From positions 9,843 through 73,842 of the forward strand of contig CAZSAT010000023.1 of NCBI GenBank assembly GCA_964604675.1: a stretch of 64,000 nt of DNA, given 5' to 3'. Each line of letters begins with the position of its first letter. Position 1 is the first letter of the stretch. Shown here one piece after another: positions 7,722 to 17,063 of the stretch. Made by a program: the position numbers and the translations under genes. Origin of the DNA: CAZSAT01 sp964604675 (GTDB taxonomy: Bacteria > Myxococcota_A > UBA796 > CAJQPC01). Under the pieces are notes generated by a model. The model ran no database searches, had not been told where the DNA came from, and saw only the letters and a program-made list of their open reading frames with translations.

Positions 7722-10433
7722 ATGGGCAAGCCGCTCGTCATCGTCGAGTCCCCCGCCAAGGCCCGGACCATCGCCCGCTTCCTGGGCGGCGAGTTCGAGG
7801 TCGCCGCTTCCGTGGGGCACGTTCGCGACCTTCCCGAGAGCGCGAAGGACATCCCGGCGCGGTACCGCGACAAGAAGTGGGCCCGCACGGCCGTCGATGT
7901 CGAGAACGACTTCGCGCCCCTGTACGTCCTCACCGAGCGCGGACGCGAACAGGTCAAGAAGCTGAAGCCGCTCTTGTCGGCCGCGCCCGAGCTGCTGCTC
8001 GCCACGGATGAGGACCGCGAGGGTGAGGCGATCGCCTGGCACCTGGTCGAGGTGCTCAAGCCGAAGGTCCCCATCCGCCGCCTGGTCTTCCACGAGATCA
8101 CCAAGCGCGCGATCGAACAGGCGCTCGACAACGCCCGGTCCCTGGACCAGAACCTGGTCAAGGCCCAGGAGACGCGCCGCATCGTCGATCGCTTGTTCGG
8201 CTACAACGTGTCGCCCGTGCTGTGGCGCAAGGTGCGGCCCAAGCTCTCGGCCGGGCGCGTCCAGTCCGTGGCCGTGCGTCTGGTCGTCGAGCGCGAGAGG
8301 GAGCGTCTCGCGTTCCACAGCGGCACGTGGTGGGACCTGGCAGGTCAACTCTCCGCAGACGACGAGGAGTTCCGCGCCAACGTGGTCGAGTTGGGCGGCC
8401 AGCGTGTCGCCACCGGGAGGGACTTCGACCCCGCCACGGGTGCCCTCAAGGCCGGCAGCAAGGCGCTGCTCCTCGACGAAGCGGCTGCGAAGTCCGTCGT
8501 GGCCCGGCTGGTCGGCCAGACCGGCAAGGTCACGCGCCGCGAAGCCAAGCCCTTCAAGGAACGCCCCGCGCCGCCCTTCACCACCTCCACCCTCCAACAG
8601 GAGGCCAACCGGAAGCTCCGATGGTCGGCGCGCCGGACGATGCAGGTCGCGCAGCGCCTGTACGAAAACGGCTGGATCACCTACATGCGCACGGACTCCA
8701 TGAGCCTCTCGGCGGAGGCCGTGGCGGCTGCCCGGAAGCTGGTCGAGCACGAGTTCGGATCCGACTACCTCCCGCCGAAGCCCCGCACCTACCGGACCAA
8801 GGCCAAGGGCGCGCAGGAGGCCCACGAGGCCATCCGGCCGGCCGGCGAGCGCTTTCGCGAGGCCGCGGACTGCCGCAAGGCGATGGGCGACGAAGCCGCA
8901 CGGCTCTACGACGTGGTGCTGAAGCGCACGCTCGCCTGCCAGATGGCGGATGCGCGCGGCGAACGTGCCACCCTCGAGGTCACGGTCGACGATGCGCTGC
9001 TCCGCACGAGCGGCAAGACCTACCTCTTCGCCGGGTTCCGTCGGGTCTACGTGCGCGACATGGACGAGGAGGAGGCGTCCGACGCTCTCGCCGAGCGGGT
9101 GCTGCCAGCCCTGCAGCCCGGCGATGCCACCACTCTGGACGGTCTCGAGGCCGCATCCCACGACACGCAGCCGCCGTCTCGCCTGACCGAGGCAAGCCTC
9201 GTCAAGCAGCTCGAGGCGCGAGGCATCGGTCGCCCGTCGACCTACGCCAGCATCATCGACACGATCCTCCGGCGTGGGTACGTCTTCAAGCGCGGCACCA
9301 CGCTCATCCCGACCTGGACGGCCTTCGCCGTCACCCGGCTGATGGAGTCGCACTTCGAGGCCCTCGTCGACTACGACTTCACCGCGAAGCTCGAGAGCGG
9401 ACTGGACGAGATTGCCGAGGGCCGCGCCGAACGCCTCGGCTACCTCACGGACTTCTACTCGGGCTCCGGTCGACACCCGGGCCTGGTGCCCCTCATCGAG
9501 CTCGCCCAGGCGAACGCGGACCCGCGAACGGTGTGCACCATCACCCTCGGCAAGAGCTCGGATGGCCACGACGTCGACGTCCGCGTCGGCCGATTCGGCC
9601 CCTTCGTCTCCTACGATGGCGCCACCCGCTCCCTGCCCGATGACATGGCGCCTGACGAGCTCTCGCTGGAGAAGGCGCTCGAGCTCGTGCTCAGCCAGCC
9701 CGATGGCCCTCGTGTGCTCGGCACCGACCCCGAGACCAAGCTCGAAGTCACGCTGCGCGACGGGCGCTTCGGCCCCTACGTGCAGCTCGGCGAGCAGCCC
9801 GAAGGCAAGAAGGCCCAGAAGCCGAAGCGAGCGAGTGTGCCCAAGGGCACGCCGCTGGAAGACGTCGACCTCGCCTCCGCCCTCACCTGGCTCGCGCTGC
9901 CCCGCGTGGTCGGCGAGACACCGGAAGGGCAGGTCGTGCTGGCCAAGAACGGTCGGTTCGGCCCCTACATCGACGTGGAGGGACTCAAGGACGGGCGGCG
10001 GAGCCTGGGAGACGACCTGTCGCCCTACACGGTCACCCTGGCCGAGGCCATGGAGCTCCTCTCGAAGCCGAAGCAGCGGCGCGGCGTCAAGGTGCTGCGC
10101 GAGCTCGGAAAGGACGCCGAAGGACGAGGTATCGAGCTCCGCAGTGGTCGCTACGGCCCCTACATCACCGATGGAGAGACGAACGCCACGCTGAAGCGCG
10201 GCATGGACGCCGACGCCCTCACCCTGGAGGAGGCGAACGTCATGCTCCAGCACAAGCGCGACAACCCGAGCACGAAGCGAAAGAAGGCACCGGCCAAGAA
10301 GAAGACGGCGGCCAAGAAGAAGACGGCGGCCAAGAAGAAGGCACCGGCCAAGAAGAAGACCACGGCCAAGAAGACAGCAGCGAAGAAGGCCCCGAAGAAG
10401 AAGGCCACCGCGAAGGCCCCCTCGGACGCCTGA
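7722..10433 (+). CDS. topA: DNA topoisomerase I (type IA) with lysine-rich tail
   Basis: Relaxes negative supercoils through a 5'-phosphotyrosine intermediate. 903 residues. The N-terminal Toprim domain begins 'KPLVIVESPAKARTIARF' and includes 'LLATDEDREGEAIAWHL' with the DxD metal site. The active-site Tyr is in 'GWITYMRTDSMSLS' (about residue 325). Zinc fingers are missing; instead the C-terminus has several topoisomerase C-terminal repeats of the 'GRFGPYV/I' type. The last ~50 residues are an Ala/Lys/Pro tail of AKKK units, like histone H1 or some actinobacterial TopA tails, probably binding DNA non-specifically. Start ATG 7722 has GGAG 5 nt upstream. Convergent with the Smg-like gene (6-nt gap). 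Confidence 0.97.
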   Translation: MGKPLVIVESPAKARTIARFLGGEFEVAASVGHVRDLPESAKDIPARYRDKKWARTAVDVENDFAPLYVLTERGREQVKKLKPLLSAAPELLLATDEDREGEAIAWHLVEVLKPKVPIRRLVFHEITKRAIEQALDNARSLDQNLVKAQETRRIVDRLFGYNVSPVLWRKVRPKLSAGRVQSVAVRLVVERERERLAFHSGTWWDLAGQLSADDEEFRANVVELGGQRVATGRDFDPATGALKAGSKALLLDEAAAKSVVARLVGQTGKVTRREAKPFKERPAPPFTTSTLQQEANRKLRWSARRTMQVAQRLYENGWITYMRTDSMSLSAEAVAAARKLVEHEFGSDYLPPKPRTYRTKAKGAQEAHEAIRPAGERFREAADCRKAMGDEAARLYDVVLKRTLACQMADARGERATLEVTVDDALLRTSGKTYLFAGFRRVYVRDMDEEEASDALAERVLPALQPGDATTLDGLEAASHDTQPPSRLTEASLVKQLEARGIGRPSTYASIIDTILRRGYVFKRGTTLIPTWTAFAVTRLMESHFEALVDYDFTAKLESGLDEIAEGRAERLGYLTDFYSGSGRHPGLVPLIELAQANADPRTVCTITLGKSSDGHDVDVRVGRFGPFVSYDGATRSLPDDMAPDELSLEKALELVLSQPDGPRVLGTDPETKLEVTLRDGRFGPYVQLGEQPEGKKAQKPKRASVPKGTPLEDVDLASALTWLALPRVVGETPEGQVVLAKNGRFGPYIDVEGLKDGRRSLGDDLSPYTVTLAEAMELLSKPKQRRGVKVLRELGKDAEGRGIELRSGRYGPYITDGETNATLKRGMDADALTLEEANVMLQHKRDNPSTKRKKAPAKKKTAAKKKTAAKKKAPAKKKTTAKKTAAKKAPKKKATAKAPSDA

Positions 10434-10439
10434 GGCGCC

Positions 10440-10691
10440 TCAACCGAACAGCAGACGCCACTCCAGCGTGAGGAGGCGTGCCTGCTCCTCCTCGGACGGA
10501 GGCACCTCGAAGAGGAGTGCAGCGACCTCCCTTCGCAGGTGCGCCCCGCTCAACGGCTCCTCGGCGCCCTGCAACCGCACCGCCAGGGCATCGAGCGCGG
10601 CGTGGTCCAGGTGCCCGAGCTCCACGAGCGCGTGCAGCAGCTGCTGGGCTTCGGACGTGAGGGCCAGCGAGAGGTTCTCAGCAGAGCTCAT
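10440..10691 (-). CDS. Smg/DUF494-like small protein between dprA and topA
   Basis: 83 residues. The pattern 'LHALVELGHLDHAALDALAVRL ... LRREVAALLFE' (shown in part) resembles the C-terminal half of Smg (DUF494), whose gene lies between dprA and topA in gammaproteobacteria; the N-terminal half of Smg is missing. Family assignment is tentative and rests on the short pattern plus position. No signal peptide, membrane segment or metal motif. It overlaps the 3' end of dprA by 14 nt and would be translated from the same mRNA. Biochemical function of Smg is not established. Confidence 0.6.
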   Translation of the reverse strand: MSSAENLSLALTSEAQQLLHALVELGHLDHAALDALAVRLQGAEEPLSGAHLRREVAALLFEVPPSEEEQARLLTLEWRLLFG

Positions 10692-11700
10692 ACCGGTGGT
10701 CGGCTAACCGACGGACTGTCCCGGTCAACTCGAGCAGGGACAGAACCGTTCGGGTGTCGCGACTCGGGAGCTCGAGCTCTCGGCTGAGCTGCGGTACCGA
10801 CGCGGGACCGGCCGACAGGGTGCGGACCACGACGGCGGACGGCGAATCACGCACGGCGAGCAACGACAGCACGCTCGCCGGTGTCCGGTAGAGGCGAGCG
10901 CCACCCTCCAGCAGGTCGAGCACTCCGGCGGACGCTGGCGCATGGATCGGCCCGGGAACACCGAACACGGGCCGCCCGAGCTGCGCGGCGTGCCGCGCGG
11001 TGATCAGCGCGCCACTCCGGGTGGCAGCTTCGACGACGACCGTGGCCTCGCCGAGCGCCGCAAGCACGCGGTTCCGACGGGGAAAGGTGTGCCGCGATGG
11101 CGGGTCGCCCGGCGGCAACTTCACCGCAGTCTACAATGGGAGCGACCTCCGCAACAGCCCCTCGCGAGCCAGGCGCGCATGCAGCTTCCGTGCACCGTAC
11201 GACGGCGCGTGGTCCAAGCCAGCGCCTAGCACCGCAATCGTTCCTCCAGCATCGAGTGCGCCCTCGTGCGCCGACGTGTCCACCCCCCGCGCGGCGCCGG
11301 AGACGAGCACGCCACCCGCCTGGGCGACCGCTCGGCCGAGGTCTCGCGCGACGCCCCGCCCGTACGACGTACACGCCCTCGAACCCACCACGGTGATCCC
11401 AGGCCGGTCGAGCAGATCCAGGCGACCGCGCAAGCACACGAGGGCGGGTGGGCTGGAGAGCTCCAGCAGGGACGCTGGGTAGCGATCGTCGTCCACGGTC
11501 CACCACACGCCGTCGAAGGGCTGAGGGCAGGTGTCCGGCAAGCTGGCTACCAGACGAGGCGGCACGCCGTGCGCGAGCAAGATGCTCTCGGGTGCCTGCT
11601 CGAAGCCCTGGCGGCCGAGGAGGCTCAGGACGGGCCGAACGTCGAAACCACTGGACCACCGCGCTGCGGCGATCCAACGGGCGGGAATCTGGGAGGTCAC
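10678..11700 (-). pseudogene. dprA: dprA (DNA processing protein A) interrupted by in-frame TAG
   Basis: DprA loads RecA on incoming single-stranded DNA in transformation. One reading frame covers the gene, but a TAG at 11131-11133 splits it into 189 and ~150 codons. The N-part has 'GITVVGSRACTSYGRGVARDLG', 'SGAARGVDTSAHEGAL' and 'GTIAVLGAGLD', the Rossmann-like DprA core. The C-part has 'FPRRNRVLAAL', 'VVEAATRSGALITARHAAQLGRPVF' (in two blocks) and a winged-helix-like end. Around the stop, the sequence between 'LAREGLL' and 'LPPGDPP' has about 11 residues where the family has about 3, so a small insertion or double frameshift that includes the stop is likely. Readthrough or a sequence error are the alternatives. 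The 3' end overlaps the Smg-like gene. Confidence 0.85.
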
Positions 11701-11748
11701 GCTTCCATACCTTCTGGAAGCGGACGCGAACGGACCCGCTCTGTAGCG

Positions 11749-12822
11749 CTACTCGATGGTCATCGCCACGCGATCGCCCGCAACGACTCGCCGCGCGGCG
11801 TCCGTGACGACGGCCGTGGCGTGATCTTCTTCGACCCGCACCACCACCACGCGACCAACGACCTGCTGAGGGATCTTGTCGTCCCAGCCATTGATGTCCA
11901 CGCCTTCGTCGCGACGATGGATCGTGTAGAAGGTATCGCCGACCTGCACGCCGTCGCTCCGCCCAACATCGAGGAACACCGTGGCGGCGTCCGCCTCCAG
12001 GATGGCCAGCTGGTTCAGACGCTCCACCACCACGCCATCGAGATCGCCGCGCGGTGGAGTGACGCCAACCCGGGTCACGACCGGCATGACCGGACCAACC
12101 AGATCGCCACGCTCGGCCTCGATGAACGAGGTGCGGATTTCCGCCGTTGCGACGTTGCCTTCCGTGTGCACGATCACGGCGTCGGCCACGATCTGGAACA
12201 GGTGCCCGTACTTCTTCCGCCGGGTCTCGGGGTGCTTGACCTTCTTGATTCGACGGAAGAGCTGCACGACGTCGCCGCACTCCACACCTTCGATGTCGTC
12301 GAGCTCGAGGTACACGAGGTCGAGCTCACCCAACCAGAGGTTGCCGGTCTTGGCACCATAGACAACGCCCAGGGTCTGGACCTCCTTCTTGTCGGCCAGG
12401 AAGCCAGGCGAGCTGAAGTCAGCTTGGGGCTTGCTGGTCTCGAAGCGCACGTCCGGACCGCACTCCGCCGGGGCGGTGTCGTAGTCGTAGCTCGCGACGA
12501 TGTAGCCCTCGGGAACGCCACCATCCTCCAGGTCGACCCTCGGCGGCTCGAGCAACGTACCTGGCGTGAACCGGATGCGGTTGCCCGGGTAGATCCAGTG
12601 CGGGTTGGTGATGTAGTCGTTGATCGACCACAGCCGGGGCCAGTAGTACGGGTTGCCCAGGAACTTGTAGGAGATGTCCCACAAGGTGTCCCCGGCGGTG
12701 ATGCCGTAGAACTCGGGCGGCGCCGAAGGCTCGGCGACGGTCGGTTCGGTCAGCGACAGCAGATCCTGGGCTGATGCAGTCGGGCCCATCGTGAGCCCCA
12801 TCAGCACGCACAACTTCAGCAT
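11749..12822 (-). CDS. Secreted LysM-domain protein
   Basis: Predicted exported envelope protein of 357 residues. A Sec signal peptide is followed by a likely cut after 'TASA'. An N-terminal LysM-like domain (about 38-88) has 'YGITAGDTLWDISYKFLGNPYYWPRLW', the long LysM variant with inserted tryptophans (shown in part), which binds glycan chains of peptidoglycan. The rest is beta-rich with no catalytic motif I recognise. Its last third contains 'VFLDVGRSDGVQVGDTFYTIHR', a pattern often seen in gram-negative LysM proteins of Myxococcota. It lies between the cupin gene and dprA on the same strand, in the tail of the rimP-infB cluster. Function beyond wall binding is unknown. Confidence 0.8.
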   Translation of the reverse strand: MLKLCVLMGLTMGPTASAQDLLSLTEPTVAEPSAPPEFYGITAGDTLWDISYKFLGNPYYWPRLWSINDYITNPHWIYPGNRIRFTPGTLLEPPRVDLEDGGVPEGYIVASYDYDTAPAECGPDVRFETSKPQADFSSPGFLADKKEVQTLGVVYGAKTGNLWLGELDLVYLELDDIEGVECGDVVQLFRRIKKVKHPETRRKKYGHLFQIVADAVIVHTEGNVATAEIRTSFIEAERGDLVGPVMPVVTRVGVTPPRGDLDGVVVERLNQLAILEADAATVFLDVGRSDGVQVGDTFYTIHRRDEGVDINGWDDKIPQQVVGRVVVVRVEEDHATAVVTDAARRVVAGDRVAMTIE

Positions 12823-12886
12823 GGGCTCTCCAAGAGTCCTCAGCGGCCATCATGCTCCGTGAGGCCGCCAGAGTCAATGTGGGCGC

Positions 12887-13234
12887 TCAGCAGCCCTCGC
12901 GGCCGTAGTCGTCGGAGTGCCGGACGACGTCGTCCAGGTGCGGCGTCGAGACCTCGTAGACCTCGCAGTCGGTGACCGCGGTCATGCGATGACGGGCTCC
13001 CGGCGCGATGTGCCGCGCCTCGCCGGGGCCCAGTCGATGCAACACGAGCTCACCGTCCACACCGGACAGCTCCAGGTCCATCGTCCCGGTCGCCACGCGA
13101 ACGGTCTCCTCCTTCACCTCGTGGTGCTGGAGGCTGAGCCGGTGGCCAGCCTTGATGTACAGGACCTTGCCTACGTAGTCGTGGGTCTCCGCCCAGATCT
13201 CTTCGTGCCCCCAGGGCTTGTCGACGCGCCGCAC
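12887..13234 (-). CDS. Cupin, phosphomannose isomerase type II-like
   Basis: 115-residue single-domain cupin. It starts 'RRVDKPWGHEEIWAETHDYVGKVLYI', the typical opening of the C-terminal cupin of mannose-6-phosphate isomerase/GDP-mannose pyrophosphorylase. The metal site is visible as 'LQHHEVKEE' (HxH...E) with a downstream His in 'PGARHRMTAV'. It could isomerise a sugar phosphate or simply bind one; the nucleotidyltransferase domain is absent. GTG start; the T-A-G stop of the SPOR gene and this GTG share one base (TAGTG), so translation is coupled. Confidence 0.8.
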   Translation of the reverse strand: MRRVDKPWGHEEIWAETHDYVGKVLYIKAGHRLSLQHHEVKEETVRVATGTMDLELSGVDGELVLHRLGPGEARHIAPGARHRMTAVTDCEVYEVSTPHLDDVVRHSDDYGREGC

Positions 13235-13893
13235 TATTGGACCTCGGTCACCATCAAGTCGGACTGACCGAGGGACTCGCCCAGCTCCAGAGCAGCCTTC
13301 TCGGCCGCTCCCTTGGTTCCATAAGGCCCGATCCGCACGCGATACCAGGTCTGACCCTTCACGAAGGCTTCGATCCTGTAGGCGCTGTGATCCTGCTCAC
13401 GGAGCGCAACCACGCGAGCCTCGGCCTCATCGAGGGTTGGAAATGCGGCCACCTGGACCGCCCACCCATCGGTGGGAACGCCGTCGCCGGGCACTGGAGG
13501 TACCGGGGCCGTCTCGACGGGCGCTTCGACGAGCGCCACCACGGGGACCTCGTCGACAGGCTCCACCACGTCGGGCACGACGACCTCGAGCTCAGCGGCC
13601 TTGAGCTGGTCGGGGAAGCTCAGGGTGCCGGCCTGGGCGGTGGGCAGCTCCGCGGCCGCCGCCTCTTCGACCCGCGCGAGCAGATCCGCCAGGCTGTCTG
13701 CCTGCTCGGCACCGCCCACCAACGTGGCCACGGGTGCAACCGGCACCTCGATGGCGCCCTGGCGCTTTCCGACCGTCAGCCCCACGAAGAACGCGAGCGC
13801 GGCCAGGAAGAGGGTCGTGGTTCCCAGCGCGGCCAGGTGGCCTTGGGTGAGCCAGTACTGGCCGGGACCTCGAAGTCGTGACGCTTCTCTCAT
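13234..13893 (-). CDS. Single-pass SPOR-domain protein
   Basis: Inner-membrane protein of 219 residues. Cytoplasmic N-terminus, one transmembrane helix at about 22-44 ('LAALGTTTLFLAALAFFVGL'), a periplasmic Ala/Val/Glu/Pro-rich linker and a C-terminal SPOR domain (about 143-215) beginning 'WAVQVAAFPTLDEAEARVVAL'. SPOR domains bind denuded peptidoglycan glycans at the septum, so this is probably an FtsN-like or DedD-like division factor. It lies 21 nt after ylxP and overlaps the cupin gene by one base. A TATACT sequence ends 7 nt before the ATG. Confidence 0.85.
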   Translation of the reverse strand: MREASRLRGPGQYWLTQGHLAALGTTTLFLAALAFFVGLTVGKRQGAIEVPVAPVATLVGGAEQADSLADLLARVEEAAAAELPTAQAGTLSFPDQLKAAELEVVVPDVVEPVDEVPVVALVEAPVETAPVPPVPGDGVPTDGWAVQVAAFPTLDEAEARVVALREQDHSAYRIEAFVKGQTWYRVRIGPYGTKGAAEKAALELGESLGQSDLMVTEVQ

Positions 13894-13900
13894 CCCATGC

Positions 13901-13928
13901 AGTATAAGGCGATCTCAGTCGTCTTGAC
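13901..13928 (-). promoter_or_regulatory. Possible promoter of the SPOR gene, leaderless-type spacing
   Basis: On the minus strand GTCAAG (13928-13923), 16 nt, TATACT (13906-13901), then 7 nt to the ATG of the SPOR gene. The -10 box matches well; the -35 is weak. If used, transcription would begin within 1-2 nt of the start codon. The element lies over the end of ylxP. Confidence 0.35.
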
Positions 13929-14253
13929 ACGACAAGAGATCTGCCGGGATCCACGATCCCGGCTCGTCGCTCAGCTTGAAGGCCTCGAGCCGGTGGTCCA
14001 CCACCTCGGCAAGCCACGCCTCTTCGACGGTGCGGCGCGCGGCCTCCAGGCGACTCACGACCTGCGAGCGCTCACCGCCCACCACGGCAAAGCCGATGAC
14101 CAGCCGATCCAGTCGATCGGCCTCGCCCACCTCGGCGCCCGCCAGGTCCAGCCGCGCCACACACCCGAAGACGCGAGCGCGCAGTGCGCGCTTGTCCTTC
14201 AGGGAGCGCGCCTGACGCACGCGGAAGCTCAACCGGAGCGCTCCGACCCACAT
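13915..14253 (-). CDS. ylxP: DUF503 / YlxP family protein
   Basis: 112 residues, usual DUF503 length. The family start 'MWVGALRLSFRVRQARSLKDKR' (shown in part) is clear, with 'SLKDKRALRARV' near residues 17-28 and a C-terminal alpha/beta fold with conserved 'GFAVVGGE' strand. Family members sit between infB and rbfA in many genomes and are ferredoxin-fold proteins linked to ribosome assembly; the exact role is not known. rbfA does not follow here: the SPOR gene does. The ATG at 14253 is 2 nt after the infB stop, so translation is coupled. An upstream in-frame extension over infB is not used. Confidence 0.9.
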   Translation of the reverse strand: MWVGALRLSFRVRQARSLKDKRALRARVFGCVARLDLAGAEVGEADRLDRLVIGFAVVGGERSQVVSRLEAARRTVEEAWLAEVVDHRLEAFKLSDEPGSWIPADLLSCQDD

Positions 14254-14255
14254 GA

Positions 14256-16943
14256 TCAGGCCGTGCGAGCGACGGCCTCGACGATGAAGGTCTCCACGAC
14301 GTCGCCTTCCTTGACGTCGTGGAAGTTCTCCAGCCCGAGACCACACTCGTACCCGCTCTGGACTTCCTTGGCGTCGTTCTTGAAGCGCTTCAGCGAGGCG
14401 AGCTTGCCTTCCCAGACGATCACGCCGTCGCGCACGAGGCGGGCCTGGTTGTTTCGACCGAGCTGGCCGTCGGTGACCATGCAACCGGCCACCGCGCCGA
14501 TCTTCGGAATGTGGAAGACCTTGCGCACCTCGGCGGACCCCTGGTGGCGCTCGACGTACTCGGGCTCCAAGAGACCGACGAGGGCGTTCTTCACGTCGTC
14601 GAGGAGCTCGTAGATGACCTTGTAGCCGCGCACTTCGACGCCGGCCGCCTCGGCCGCCCTTCGGGCCTTCGCGTCCGGGCGCACGTTGAAGCCGAAGCAG
14701 ATGGCGCCGTTGGCGCTGGCCAGCGTGATGTCGGATTCGACGATGGCACCCACGCCGCTGTGAAGCACGCGGATCTCAGCGCCTTCCACCTCGAGCTTCT
14801 CGAGCGACCCCTTGAGGGCCTCCAGCGAGCCCTGGACATCGGACTTCAGGATGATGAGGAGCTTCTTGATCTCCTCGGCCGCCTGCTGCTTGAAGAGATC
14901 CTGCAGGGTGAGCTTGCGACCGTTGTTGAGCGCGGCGACCCGCGCGATCTCCGCACGGTGCTCGGCCAGCTGCTTGGCATCCTTGTCGCTCCCCACCACG
15001 ACGAAGTTGTCGCCCGCTGCGGGCACCTCGTTCATGCCGAAGATCTCCACGGGCGTGGACGGACCAGCGCTCTTGATCTTCTTGCCGCGGTGATCGACCA
15101 TGGCGCGAACCCGGCCATAGGCGTTGCCCAACACGATCGGCTGGCCACGCTCGAGCGTGCCCTTCTCCACGAGGATGGTGGCGACCGCACCCTTGCCCTT
15201 CTCGAGGCGCGCCTCGAGCACGGTGCCCTCAGCGTGGCGCTCCGCATTGGCGGTGTACTCCTCGAGCTCGGCCACGAGGAGCACGGCGTCGAGCAGGGCG
15301 TCGAGACCCGTGCCCTTGAGCGCAGAGACGTCGACCATCATGGTCTCGCCACCGTATTCCTCGGGGACCAGCCCGAACTCCATGAGCTTCTGCCGAATCT
15401 CGCCCGGGTTGACACCCGGCTTGTCGCACTTGTTGACGGCGACGACGATGGGCACGTCGGCCGCCTTGGCGTGGTTGATCGACTCGATGGTCTGCGGCAT
15501 GACGCCATCGTCCGCAGCCACCACGAGGATGACGATGTCGGTGGCGCCGGCGCCCCGAGCCCGCATCTCGGTGAAGGCTTCGTGACCCGGGGTGTCGAGG
15601 AAGGTGACCAGCTGGCCCTTCCGGTCGACCTGGTAGGCGCCGATGTGCTGGGTGATCCCGCCGGCCTCACCCGCAGCCACCTTGGCATTGCGGATGGAGT
15701 CCAACAGCGTCGTCTTTCCGTGGTCCACGTGACCCATCACCGTGACCACCGGCGGGCGGGACGATCCGCCCTCCTCCTCGCTGGCATCGTCCACCGAGAT
15801 GAGGTGGTCGTCCTCCTGGAAGCCGACGTTCACCACCTCGTACTCGAACTCGGTCGCCACGAGCTGGGCAGTTTCGAGATCGAGCTGCTCGTTGACCGTG
15901 GCCATCACGCCCATGCCCATGAGGTGACGGATGAGCTCGTTCGCCTTCTTGCCCATCTCGTGGGCAAGCTGGCCGACCGAGACCGAGTTGTCGATCATCA
16001 CCTTGCGCTTCTGCGCCTTCGGCGGCGGCGAGGCCTTCTTCGGTCCGCTGCGCTTGCCCTTCCTGCGGCGACGGCTACCCGGGTAGTCGTCCATGAAGGC
16101 TTCGACGCGGGTGCGCCGGTTCCGGCGGGCGGGAGGTCGACCCCGACCCGCGGGCTTGCGCCGATCTTCGGTCTTGGTGGCGTCGTTGCCGGGCGTACCG
16201 GGTTGGGCAGCAGGCTTTGCCCACCGATCCTGCGGCTTCTCCTGGTTCGCGTTGGCGCGGGCGGCGCTCGCGCGCGGGTTGGAGGGATCCCAGCCATCAG
16301 GGGCCTGGATGACCGCCTTTCCGAGACCCGGCAGCTTGGGGCGCGCGCTCTTCACCGGTTCCTTGGGAGCTCCGAACGAGGGCAACGACGGCATGGCCGG
16401 CGCAGCCTCCTCGACAGGGGCCGCCTCGACGAGCTCCGCTTCCACGGGCGCGGCTTCCGCCTCCGGTGCGGTCTCGGGGGCCGCCTCGGCTTCGACGGGC
16501 GGCGCGGCCTCGACCGAGGGCTTGGCGGTGGTCTGCGCAGGCTCGACGACGACCTGGGCCTCTTCCGCCCCCGGCTCGGGCGCGGGAGCGACTTCGACCG
16601 GCTCCGGAGCAGCCTCGACAGGCTCCGCCGCTTCGACGACCGGCTCCGGCGTGGGGGGCTGCTCGACGACCGGCACAGCCTCCTCGACGGGGCCCGGCAC
16701 CGGCTCGACGGCTTCGGCGACGATCGGCTCCACCGTGGGCTTGGCGGGCGCGACGGCGCGACGGGTCGCGCCCATCGCACCGAGCTTCGGCTTTTCAGGT
16801 GCCTTGCGACGCCGACGGATCACGCCCTTCGCGACGCGGGTGTCGGTCTTCGGACCGCTCGACCCCGCCTCGGGGGCTTCGCCGCGCGTACGGCGTGGCA
16901 CGGACGTGCGCTCGATGCGATCGAGGAGGTCTTTCTTGGACAT
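14256..16943 (-). CDS. infB: Translation initiation factor IF-2
   Basis: GTPase that brings initiator fMet-tRNA to the 30S subunit. 895 residues. The short N-terminal IF2_N-like start 'SKKDLLDRIERTSVPRR' is followed by a long Ala/Pro/Val/Glu-rich low-complexity region (about 55-215). A basic stretch, a second IF2_N domain at about 315-370 and the G domain come next. Motifs seen are G1 'GHVDHGKTTLLD', G3 'DTPGHE', G4 'NKCDKPG' and G5 'SALKG'; domains II-IV complete the protein to 'VEAVARTA'. Start ATG 16943 is supported by a GGAAAG box. It belongs to the rimP-nusA-rnpM-infB-ylxP operon. Confidence 0.97.
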   Translation of the reverse strand: MSKKDLLDRIERTSVPRRTRGEAPEAGSSGPKTDTRVAKGVIRRRRKAPEKPKLGAMGATRRAVAPAKPTVEPIVAEAVEPVPGPVEEAVPVVEQPPTPEPVVEAAEPVEAAPEPVEVAPAPEPGAEEAQVVVEPAQTTAKPSVEAAPPVEAEAAPETAPEAEAAPVEAELVEAAPVEEAAPAMPSLPSFGAPKEPVKSARPKLPGLGKAVIQAPDGWDPSNPRASAARANANQEKPQDRWAKPAAQPGTPGNDATKTEDRRKPAGRGRPPARRNRRTRVEAFMDDYPGSRRRRKGKRSGPKKASPPPKAQKRKVMIDNSVSVGQLAHEMGKKANELIRHLMGMGVMATVNEQLDLETAQLVATEFEYEVVNVGFQEDDHLISVDDASEEEGGSSRPPVVTVMGHVDHGKTTLLDSIRNAKVAAGEAGGITQHIGAYQVDRKGQLVTFLDTPGHEAFTEMRARGAGATDIVILVVAADDGVMPQTIESINHAKAADVPIVVAVNKCDKPGVNPGEIRQKLMEFGLVPEEYGGETMMVDVSALKGTGLDALLDAVLLVAELEEYTANAERHAEGTVLEARLEKGKGAVATILVEKGTLERGQPIVLGNAYGRVRAMVDHRGKKIKSAGPSTPVEIFGMNEVPAAGDNFVVVGSDKDAKQLAEHRAEIARVAALNNGRKLTLQDLFKQQAAEEIKKLLIILKSDVQGSLEALKGSLEKLEVEGAEIRVLHSGVGAIVESDITLASANGAICFGFNVRPDAKARRAAEAAGVEVRGYKVIYELLDDVKNALVGLLEPEYVERHQGSAEVRKVFHIPKIGAVAGCMVTDGQLGRNNQARLVRDGVIVWEGKLASLKRFKNDAKEVQSGYECGLGLENFHDVKEGDVVETFIVEAVARTA

Positions 16944-17063
16944 GCTTTCCAGGTTCTGCAGGCGGAGCCGGCAGCTTGGCGGGACCGTGGGTCCGTGCCG
17001 ATGGCGACGATGCACACCGCACCACGCCCGGCGAGGACGGCCTCGCGAGAGGACCGTGCCGGC

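Noticed and set aside
6771..10253. Very long minus-strand frame covering topA
   Set aside because: The part opposite topA is the shadow of the topA coding frame; only the 3' part (xerC) has motifs.
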